The notes under the pieces were generated by a model. The model was not told the DNA's origin. It did not search any database and worked only from the letters and a program-made list of their open reading frames with translations. The position numbers and the translations under genes are program-made. From Miscanthus floridulus (lineage: Eukaryota; Streptophyta; Magnoliopsida; Poales; Poaceae), in contig NC_089582.1 in the NCBI RefSeq assembly GCF_019320115.1, positions 125,637,259-125,701,258 of the forward strand: a DNA stretch of 64,000 bases, written 5' to 3'. Every line of letters starts with the position of its first letter. Position 1 is the stretch's first letter. Positions 45,741 through 55,240 of the stretch are shown here, piece by piece.

Positions 45741-48230
45741 GCTCCAGAATCACTCGAGCGCTAGGTAGTACGGAGTGTAGCCGTTGCTAGCAGCAGCATC
45801 AGTGGACGCTTCCAAAGCATGCATGCGCGCCAAAAGCAAAGCTACTACTCCTACGACTGGGCGACTGGCCCCGTCTCGTCTGGCCGGCGGCCGCAAAAGC
45901 CAATGACGGCGACGGCTACCGGGGCCAAAACGCACAGGCTACGCTACGCGCCTACGTACGCGTAGATGGATAGTACGCCTCTTCGTCTTCGTGCCGTATG
46001 TGTACGAGCGCGCGCACGTACTCTGACGTACTACTACGGGCAGGGAGGAGCGCAGCCTGGCTGGCTGCGCATGCTGGCTCAGGCGCTCAGCCCGCGCGGG
46101 ACGGGGACCACGCGACGGCTCGGCGGCCTCGGGGCCTCGGGCACGGACACCACCGGACGGGTCGGAACGTATCCAGCGGCTTGGGCGGCCTCCGTCCGGG
46201 GCCGGGGACGCGTCGGCGTCGGCGGTCGGCCTCGCCCACCCGCACCCGGCACCCAGGTGGTCTCGCCCGCCGTTTTGCTATTGGCGGGCAGCGTGGCCGG
46301 TGGCCCGCGTGCGCGCACGTACGGCGGACCCGAAGCGGAGGGATTGGCTCTCGCTGGCTGGCTGGCGCTGCTGCTGCGGTGCCCCTGCGCGCGCACGTGA
46401 TCCGAGGCGGCTTTATCGGCCACTACTACTGAGTACTGAACTGACTCGTGAGGACGGCGGACGGACCGCGCCATGAAAGCAAAGCTGATGCCAAGAGAAG
46501 AAGAAAAGTCTCACCTCTCTCCACTCCACACACTGCGTCAGTCTGTCACCCCCCACACACACACTCGATCCGTTCCCTCCCTCCCGTTCCCATCACATAT
46601 TCTGCTTCATCTGCTGTCTCTCTACGTACGGCTCCTATCTCTCTAGCTTTTTTTTTCCCTGATCAGTGATCGATCACTGATCGGCGATCGATCATAGCTG
46701 CCGTTCCCTCTCTTGGGCTTTTGAGTTTTCATTCACGGACCACCGGTGGGGGTTCGTTCCTTGGCCTTCGCCCGTGCCGGCCGGGGCGGGCAGCAGCGAG
46801 CGAGCGAAGCAATGATGATGGCGAGCGAGCGGTGACTGCGCTGCGCTGCTGGTCGGTCGCACGCGAAGCGCAGGCGGGCGTCAAGACAAGGCTTCCCGTC
46901 AGCTGCCGTCCGCCACGGACCGATACCCCGTACGATCTGCCGCCTGCCGTGCTCCGCCTTTCTCTGCTCTCTCTCTCTCTCTCTCTTCCTCCCTCTGGGC
47001 TCCGGCTCTGGCTTGGTGCCACAGTGCGCGCGGTAACGACGAGACCGGTGGTGATGTCGCTTGCCACCCACCCACCTCGCCTTTGCTGTTGCTGCCATGT
47101 CTCATCGACATATTTCCCACAAGATCTGCTGTTCCTCTCGCTCCTTCCTCACACAAAGCCGAACCAACGCATGCTATTGATATATATATACTCTGTACAG
47201 TATGCTCCTATCCCCGGTTCTACGTCCCCCGCCCCCAAAACAAAGCAGTCTCTCTACTCTACCGTGATCAGCATCACAATTCACACCTGACAAAAGCATG
47301 GGGAAGAGGAGTACGTGCTGGACAAGAGGAGGATAAGACGTTTCTGCCCCCCTGATTAAAGGCAGCTGGCTTCAAAGTTTAGGAGCAACCAGCCGAGCCA
47401 ACTGTAATGTAAGGTATTCGCTTTCAGCTTTGTGCTGCTTGCGCTTCTGCTGGCAAACAGGCAAAAAAGTCAAGAGAAGGGAGGCCGTGTGCCGTACTAG
47501 GAGTCTACAGGAGTTGCACATGGCCCCACGGACGCGCCATCACCCAGCAGCCAGTAGCAGCGCAGCGGGGTGCAGTGCAGTCAGTGTTGTGTTGGTCCGT
47601 GCCCACCCGGCCACTGACTGTATGCGGTCCACGGCCTCCTCTCCTCTTTTCTTTTCTCTCACTTTCATGTACTGTACCGCGCCCTCCTCTACACGCTAGG
47701 CGGCAGGACGCTGGGCCGGGCCTATAACCTTATAGCCTGTACGCGCCCCTGCGTCCCTGCCCCTGCTTTTGCGTCTCTGACACGACGGGGCGAATCGCAT
47801 CGCATCGCAGCCCAATCGCCGTCGCCAGTCGTCTCGCAGTCGCAGCAGCAGCAGCAGCAGTGAGGCTATGATGAGGTTGCCCATGAAATCATGAGTGTAC
47901 AACAATTTCTCATCATACGAGTACGAGCAAGTACGTAAAGAAAATCCCTACTACCATGTACTGTCACTTGATTGAGAACTCTGAAAATCGATCAGGCAGG
48001 GCACATAATCATCAGATGACACGCATGTTTATCCCCCAAATGGTAGCCAGAGACCTCAAAACCACATACTAGTAGCAGTGTAAATAATGTTTCCTGAAAG
48101 ATATTCCAATAAACAGGCGAGCGTGCTGTGCGGCAATGCATGCAGATTGCAAAATCATCCCCCAGCAGTGGTAGTTGCAGGCAGCCTCATCGGAATCAGC
48201 CCAGTGCGGCCTCTGTAGAACAGGACTGTA
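45741..48230. other. GC-rich intergenic region, no gene supported
   Basis: Between 45.9 and 47.3 kb the DNA is GC-rich, with pyrimidine tracts (CTCTCTCTCTCTCT near 46970) and ACGT-rich spots, like promoter or 5' UTR DNA. Long frames (for example 46721-47290 plus) show no domain. A CAG microsatellite is near 47838-47859. I see no splice pattern or conserved protein. Confidence 0.4.
46661..46682. repeat. Perfect 22-bp palindrome
   Basis: GATCAGTGATC is directly followed by its exact inverse GATCACTGATC; GATCGGCGATCGATC continues the GATC-rich pattern. It lies in the promoter-like GC-rich region. Role unknown. Confidence 0.8.
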
Positions 48231-48232
48231 GC

Positions 48233-48238
48233 TTTATT
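48233..48238 (-). terminator. Candidate poly(A) signal of the LAZ1-like gene
   Basis: AATAAA on the minus strand, about 300 nt after the stop codon at 48537, a plausible 3' UTR length for a plant gene. Not otherwise confirmed. Confidence 0.4.
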
Positions 48239-48536
48239 CATAAAAGGATTCCCCCAGTCCCCAGAGAGCGTACAGCGTACGTACAAGATGAACAGCCATG
48301 GCTACATAGCCTCAGCGACAACGTTCAAAACGACAAAACTAGCAAAATTATGCAGTGTGCAAGCACAGTGTAATTTTACAGCACGATAACTAGCTACCAA
48401 ATATACTACTCGCGAGACTCGATGAACTCGTGCCTGACCATCCGTAAGGAAATATACTGGTGCTCCGTTTCCAACAGACCACAAAGCGGGGAGGAGCAGC
48501 ACGAATTTTTTTTTTCACTCCTTTTGGAAACTTGGT

Positions 48537-51500
48537 TCATTCGTTCTTCTTCTCGAACTTGGCCCTGTCAGCGCCGCTGTAGGGGGCGACATGGTATGCG
48601 TATTGCTGGATGACGGCGAACACAACCATCTCTAGGATAATCAGGACGTTCTGGATCGCCTCCTGGATGTGCTCCACGTCCAGCCAGAAATGGTGGGATT
48701 TGATCACGCCTGCTTCAGTTAAAATATCGAGCGCAAAACCCTGCAACCAAAATGTGCAATGGGCGTATTCCATCAGGGTGAAAAAGTGGAGAGCCAAGTG
48801 GTACTTTAATCAATCAAAATAGGCAAATAGCTCTTTCCGTTCCACAATGGAAGAGGTTCCTTCCAAATTCAAATGTTGCCTGACGTACCCACAGGTGGGA
48901 GTGCACTGACCGACTAATACAAAGGGGAATGTATCCTCCAGCAGGATCAAACTACAAATTATGGATGAGATACCTCAAATTGACTAGCTTGTTTCAGTTT
49001 TACTGTAGCTTTCATTTCCACTATACCTCTTTCTACAACTCATGCTTTCTCTATCACCCATAAAGTAACACGTACTTGTGACACTGTTTTATAAGGGAAT
49101 TATTATCTGAAATTTACATGTGATTGCATGAACTAAAACTGTAAATGGAGTTTCTAAAATGGAAATTATGGCACGAAAGTGGACACGAGGTGGTCATACA
49201 TAAACCCTAACTAAATCAAAAAATTAACGAGAAATGAAGCTTTTCATCTTAAGTCATGCCAAGCAGGTACTATCTAATACACATCAATCATCCAGTGAGT
49301 TATCTGTAAGCAATTAAGAGAATGACCCGCGCAAAGTTATATAAAGATTTCAGAAACACTGAATATTTAACCAAACAGCCATTCAGGTAAAGGTGAGATA
49401 TACCTGCCAGAAAGAGAAGAAGACAATCCCTTTGATGCACAAGAACTTTGCAAGAGGCTTGTGAGGTGCCAGCTCTTTAGCAAACAAGTGGTAGAAAAGA
49501 ACCAAAGCATATAAGGCCATGGAGACTGAAAAGTTCAGTATAATACTAAACGTCCAGCTGACCCAGCTGGGGTACAGCCCAAGAAGCTGAAGTGCAATAA
49601 TCAGAATGGAACATACTGGCCTAACAATAACAAATTGCCAGGTCCAATACTTCAGAAGCTTTAATGTCTTGTGCTCCAATCGGACATTGCGGGGCTGCCA
49701 TAGTAGAATGCATCAGATTATTAGTTCCTTCCAGCAAAGATAGAAACCAAAACTAACAAACGTGTAAAGTTAAATACAAATTGAGCTACCAACAGTTATT
49801 GAAATCCCGATGCACGTTATAGGTACAAGATATAATCGTTTAATAATGAGGCAAAGCAATGTTCTAGACACCATGGTTCTATAAGGCAGTAAGGCGAGGT
49901 GTGGCGAGCCAGCACTCCAAATGCCTACACAATTAGAAGAAGACGCAAGGCAATGTCCTACCGATCTAATCTAAGAAACTGCAAAACCACAGCATGAAGG
50001 AAGACAAAGTAAAAGAAAAAAAAAAGAAAAAAAAGGAAAGGAAGGAGGAGTAAGAAAGGAGCTGGCCCAGCCCACCAGTCAGCCCATATACCCCTCCCCT
50101 GGCATGACCTATCTATGGCTCTCCAGATCAACCATCCAGGCATTCAGCGCTGGTGCGCTGCCGATCCCCCTCTGCCCCTCCCTCTCTCTCTCCTCTCTCG
50201 GTGCCACTCGCTTATAGCTCGCTCTTGTTCTCTTGATGTGATGCTGGCACCCGCAACTTCTCCTGCCTGCAGCTTACCTTGCCTTTCCTCACTGCTCTGC
50301 ACCCTCAGATAGATCACTATTACCACCCCCTTCCAGATCGACCATGCCGCAGCTGATCAGAGCAAGTTCAGAGTTGGGCACTGGCTCCAGAACCAGTAGT
50401 GATGGCAGCAGCTGTAGGTTGCTGGCCAGCTCCCCTCCTGTTCTTCCTCTCTTCTCCCTCCCTAACTCCCTTTTGCTGATCTTTCGGTCATGGAAACTGC
50501 GACGCCTTGTAAACCATGATAGAAACAACATTATTTAAGTACATAGGTGGTTTCAAAAACTATAATCAAAGAAACTGAAGTTCAAACACACAACACACAC
50601 ACACACACACACACAAAAGAGAATATTTTAGTACACCAGAAGATATGGAAAGATATAACTAAAGAAACTGGAATTGAAATAAAAGATAAAACTGGTGTAA
50701 GCTTACTCACCATTAAGTGTATAGTTCAATCGTCCTACAAAGAAGCTACATGAATGATTACTTTACTAATGGAGAAGTGTAAATATTCTTGTAAAAGATT
50801 GGAAATAATTATAGTTCCACTGGAAATGACAGTCTCCTTAAAATAAGTAAGGTTTCTTATTGATATCCCCAGGTATGGACCTAACATAACTCACCATAGC
50901 ACAAGTCACCTTGCAAAACTTAGGGCATGCTTGGTTCGCGACCACAATTTGCCATACCAAAGATTTGGCAGCCAAAAGTTGGGCAAAAAAAGTTGCCAAA
51001 GATTTGGCAAGCCAAATGTGAAGTTGGCAAGTTTTGGTAGCCAACCAAATACTAGCCAAAATCATGGCTTGCCAAATCCTTGGCTTGGTAAATTTTGGAT
51101 GTGAACCAAACAGACTCTTAAGCACCAATTATAGAAATTCAGAAATAAAAAGTTTTCTGTACCAAGGAACAAGAAAGGTACCAGGAAAAGAGAAACAGGG
51201 AAGGAATGATGAAGCTCCCTCCCTTTGATTTCATCAGGGACTATGTTCTTGCTGATGGATATATTCAAGTAGCTGTACATCAATGCCATAAACTTGGCAA
51301 TCACCTGCATAATTGAAAGGAAAAAATACAAGTGTTAGTGAAATAACTGGCTTCATTTAGGCCTATAAGAATCTGGTTGACCCAAAGAAGACTCACCAGT
51401 GCCTCATAGCATTCTTTAACAGCATCCAAGAATGTGAAAAATGTCTTGCTACCCTGGATATCAAGAAGACCCACGAAGGAAGAGATAGCATATAGTGGAG

Positions 51501-51687
51501 CCATTAGCACAATAATAAGTATAGCTTTCTGCTCCTTGGGGTTTTTCCAATAGAAGAGATGTTGTGACACCAATTGCACAGTGAAATGCATAGTCAGCAT
51601 TACACAACCAGCTGCCCCAAGGAGGGTCAGAGTTGCGGGATCCATTTTACTTAGATCCATTCCCGGGAATGGAGACATGAGTGACAT
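48537..51687 (-). CDS. LAZ1-homologue / TMEM184-type membrane protein (DUF300, organic solute transporter alpha family), four coding exons
   Basis: Exons are 51687-51397, 51304-51182, 49694-49404 and 48740-48537, all phase 0 with GT-AG introns. They give 302 codons and TGA, the size of the short plant members. About seven membrane segments are visible (near residues 18-40, 54-74, 98-112, 158-178, 185-208, 219-240, 270-288). Family signatures include HFTVQLVSQHLFYWKNPKEQ, KECYEALVIAKFMALMYSYL, HHSFPVSLFLPRNVRL, LKYWTWQFVIVRPVCS, HKPLAKFLCIKGIVFFSFWQ, FWLDVEHIQEAIQN and QQYAYHVAPYSG. The related Arabidopsis LAZ1 acts at vacuolar/endomembranes and affects cell death and brassinosteroid signalling; the role of this member is inferred only at family level. 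ATG 51687 follows a splice acceptor by 5 nt in GCACCATG context. Intron 2 (1487 bp) carries transposon insertions. The reading frame is intact. Confidence 0.93.
49871..50519. mobile_element. Possible transposon insertion in intron 2 of the LAZ1-like gene
   Basis: The left end CCATGGTTCTATAAGGC and the inverse of the right end (CATGGTTTACAAGGCGTCGC) are similar, suggesting terminal inverted repeats about 650 bp apart. The inside is GC- and pyrimidine-rich, unlike the AT-rich intron around it. No clear target duplication is visible, so this is tentative. Confidence 0.35.
50586..50614. repeat. CA microsatellite
   Basis: An almost pure CA run with one interruption (CACACAACACAC...) in intron 2 of the LAZ1-like gene; likely variable in length. 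Confidence 0.9.
50923..51117. mobile_element. Tourist-like MITE in intron 2, 195 bp, TSD TTA
   Basis: TTA is duplicated at 50920-50922 and 51118-51120. The ends GGGCATGCTTGGTTCGC and (inverse) GAGTCTGTTTGGTTCAC are imperfect inverted repeats. The interior is filled with variants of TTTGGCAAGCCAAA and TTGCCAA, giving strong self-complementarity. It ends 62 bp before the exon-2 donor (51181), on the intron side. Confidence 0.75.
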
Positions 51688-51692
51688 GGTGC

Positions 51693-54559
51693 CTGAAAAA
51701 TATAGATTACGTTTTTTTATCAAAAAAATACATTTATGCTAACAGAGGAACCAAGGACATTAAGACAACACAATACTGCACAAATATTTGATTGAGCCCA
51801 GGCATATGTACATCCCATTTGAAAAATGCACTTTGTGAACTTGCAAAATTTCCAAAAAGATGAATACATGTAGACTACGGACAAGTGTGTTAACACAGAT
51901 CATTTTTGTGGAAAAAGTAGACCATATGCGAGCTACACAAAACACAAGAGAAATAATTTGTTTTTTTCACAAATATGAAACAAGTTATTTGTCTTTTTTG
52001 GAACAAGCAGTGTAGCACTAGCACACATGGTCAATTTTTTTAACAGATTTTTGTATCTATTTTCTTTTCTCACAAATGTAAGAAGTGCACTTTTTAAAGA
52101 GGGCATGCATACATAGGTGAGCTCAGCTTGGCTGCACTCCACTGAACAGGTGATCAATCAAATGTTTTGCAAGCACAATTTGAGTTTAATTAGAGCCAGG
52201 TTTTGACTTCAAAAATTAAATTAATCCAGCGACCATTCTTTCTGTAACTACATTTGTCTAATGAAGACCAAGCACAGAACTAAAAGCCTGTAGAATTGAT
52301 TTTTGAACTAATAGAAAAGATCTAGAGATGCATTAAGAAATTCTTTCATGGTAGCTACAAGAATACAAACGGACAATGTATAAATATTTAAAAAAGAAAT
52401 GAAAATCAGAGCTTCACTATAGAATAGGTACAGCGTATTGTGTGACCCTAATAACTGTGTCCTGATCTTGCACTCCCTCCATGAATACTAATCTTCTGAA
52501 AGAATAGTGTGACTCCTTAAGAGTAAATCAAGAACCTGAAATCTCTTCAACATGACCAGAAGTACCAGCAGGAGCAGTAGATAAATTAGCACTACTGTTC
52601 AAACCTGATATCGGAAGCCTCTACTAGTCATGTGCCTCCGATTCCAAATGTTGATGGTTTTGATTTGTACTAAGTCACATATTTTTAGCTTTGAGCACCA
52701 ATAGCTAAAAATCTAATTAGATTTAAAGGATAAGATTGATGCTGCTAGATTTATCACGCAAAGTAATTTCATAATATATGATTATCTCCATTTGAAATTA
52801 TATATTTTTATAGAAATTTCTAGTCAAAGTGCAACCTTGGAGGCTTGGAGATCATGTCAATGTCCTAAACAACTTACATTTGGAATCAGAGAGAGTTAAT
52901 ACTACAACTGAAATCAGATCAGTGCTGGAAACAACATCATATAGGCAAAATACACAATCAGTAGGGACTCGGCCACTTGCCTCAGGACAGATCTAACAAA
53001 GGGAGGAGGAGCTGGTGTTGGATTCAGCACACCAAAAGCTACTGCAAGGCAAGAGGGAGCAAGGAGGAATCGATGGTAGAGTACGAGGGTGGCAAGAGAA
53101 AGAAGCAACTGTGGAAAGAACCACTGTGCACTGGGCATGACTGTGAATAAAGGCAGTGCCATAGGATATGTGCTATATGCATTTCAAGTAATTCAGTAAT
53201 ATCAATCTGAATCCTGAAAATAGTTTCTCTAGCCTCCTAGTTTGTTTAGTTAACTAGAATGTGGTAAGAAGAGACTATTTCCTAAACAGTTGAATACTTC
53301 TGTAGGAGGCTTGGTAAAGGAAACTATCTTATGCTCCTTTCTTAGGGTACATGTTCAGTAAAAGTAACTGAATTCATATTTATAAAAAAGCAAATGGCAC
53401 TGTCTATATTGATCACCAACTAATGACTTCACACAATCCACTTAACTAAATTGGGGCTAATTAAGGCACACTGTTTCATTAGTTGAAAAATAAGGAAGCT
53501 GCCGATTATGTGCAGGGTGCTATAAGTTAAAAACTACTTTTTAGAACAAGGATCTCATTCATCAGAGAATGAAAGGAGGACTGTCAGCTATGACATTTTC
53601 TAAACAGCTTTTGCGAACTGCATATCACAATATCAGCATAAGCCTTTCATATATGCACAAGACAGAAGACACCAAAGTCAATCAACTAAGAGTATTCCAC
53701 TCTTAACTGACCCACACCCCAGCTTCTTCTCAGGGTATATGGAATGAGGCACTTCACCCCTGTACATGTACAAGGATATAAAAACAAAACAGACTGCACT
53801 TTGAACACCTATAACTTGTGCAGCAATTGACAAAAAGAATTGTCCAAAGTAACTCAAGTAAGGATATACAGCCATGGCTCGTTGGGAAGATAATCAAGGA
53901 AGCAAGATTTCTGCATCGATACAGTGGCTGAGCACTAGACATGTATGAAATAATTTAACAATTTCAGACCTAAGTTTTTGTTTCTTTTCTAGTAAAAAGT
54001 TCATCAAGTAATGAGATGTTCCAGCTAGAAATTTACATAATATGATAACAATTTCAAGCAAGAGTAGGGGGACCCATGGCCACATGATACACGAATCCTA
54101 GCTGCAATCCTACATCAGGCAACACATAGATAGGGGGGGCTTCAGTAGTGTTGCCACAGCTATTCCTAGAACTGTTTTGTCAAATGCATCAACTCTGCAA
54201 GGTAAAGCAAACCAGAAGCCGATAGCAAAAGGTAGGTTGGTACTTATTAGCACTCAAAGCTCACGGTTCCTCTCCTCTGCCTCTACATCCTCCCATCTCT
54301 CTCCCCCAAATATCTGCACGGCGAAGACGGCACACCCCTGCCCTGCATCAATCAACAAGCCGCCCTATGAACCGCACGCATCTCGTGTCCGCGAGTCGCG
54401 AGAGCACGGCGGCAGATGGGCCCGCTGCCCGCACCCGCGCCGGATCAAAACCCCGGCGAGAAGCCCCAGAGCGAGCAAGGCATCCAGGCCACGAAGAGCA
54501 CAGGTACGTGGGAGACCGGCGCGTCCACCGCCTCCTGAGGTAAGCGGGAGAGCCCTCAC
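51693..54559 (-). other. Long 5' UTR intron of the LAZ1-like gene (2867 bp)
   Basis: The acceptor TTTTTCAG (AG at 51694-51693) lies five nucleotides before the start codon. A good donor, CAAG/GTGAGG, lies at 54560/54559 at the end of a GC-rich leader-like segment. The interval is AT-rich, and none of the frames I read in it is an obvious coding exon of the family. The donor choice is an inference; other donors are possible. Confidence 0.5.
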
Positions 54560-54655
54560 CTTGCCTTGGCTGGAGCAGTGCAGCAACCCCCGCTCCAGGT
54601 CGTTGGAGTCGTCGCTGCCTCTGTCAGATTAGCTCGCCTCGTCGCGACGGAATAT
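54560..54655 (-). promoter_or_regulatory. Putative 5' UTR exon, with TATA-like box upstream, of the LAZ1-like gene
   Basis: ATAAAATATAC on the minus strand at 54692-54682 is a TATA-like box; transcription would start about 30 bp further on, near 54655. The GC-rich leader then runs to the donor at 54560. TATA, leader and donor are correctly ordered, but no transcript evidence is available from sequence alone. Confidence 0.45.
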
Positions 54656-54699
54656 TTAACTAGTCTCTCCCCTACACAACCGTATATTTTATGCAGCAA

Positions 54700-55225
54700 T
54701 AGGTAAATTTTTTTCTACACGATTAAGATCTAATAGCTTTCGTCCTTCTTTCACCTCTAGCCTTCAGCTTCCATAGATCATATATCATAAATTTTTTTCA
54801 CAAATCACAGATCCAGTGTCGGAGCGAGCTCGCCAATCGCCATCGCCGACGTCGGTGGTCGCCGATGATAAAGAGAGAAGAGAAGAGATAAAAAAAATCT
54901 ATATATTTTTTTTTACTAAAACACATATATCTCGTATAGCATTGCTATTCTAGAACCAATGGCAAGGCGAGGCAGGCATTTCCTTATTTCACGCGGTCGG
55001 TTCGTCGGACACCCTGATGCACCCATGTGCTGACGGAGATCGGGCTGTGGGGCATTATTGCACCGAGCCTGCGCAGCTGTCTGGCTCATCGCGACAGCTG
55101 GGCCCGGCCGCCCGGGCGTCGGCGCTGCCGGAGCCGTGGATGCTACCAGATCGCACGCCTCAGACTCAGACCTCAGTTAATCAGAGGGCCCACCTGCAGG
55201 CAGATCATCACTGCAATTATACCCA
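54700..55225. other. Intergenic DNA between the LAZ1-like gene and G2
   Basis: Upstream flank of the LAZ1-like gene. GC-rich near 54820-54860 and 55040-55140. No gene is supported. The left border of G2 lies somewhere near 55.2 kb but no LTR or target duplication marks it. Confidence 0.4.
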
Positions 55226-55240
55226 GTGTCGGGGCATCCT

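Noticed and set aside
46721..47290. 189-codon plus-strand frame
   Set aside because: Composition is driven by CT-repeats and GC content; no conserved domain or splice pattern.
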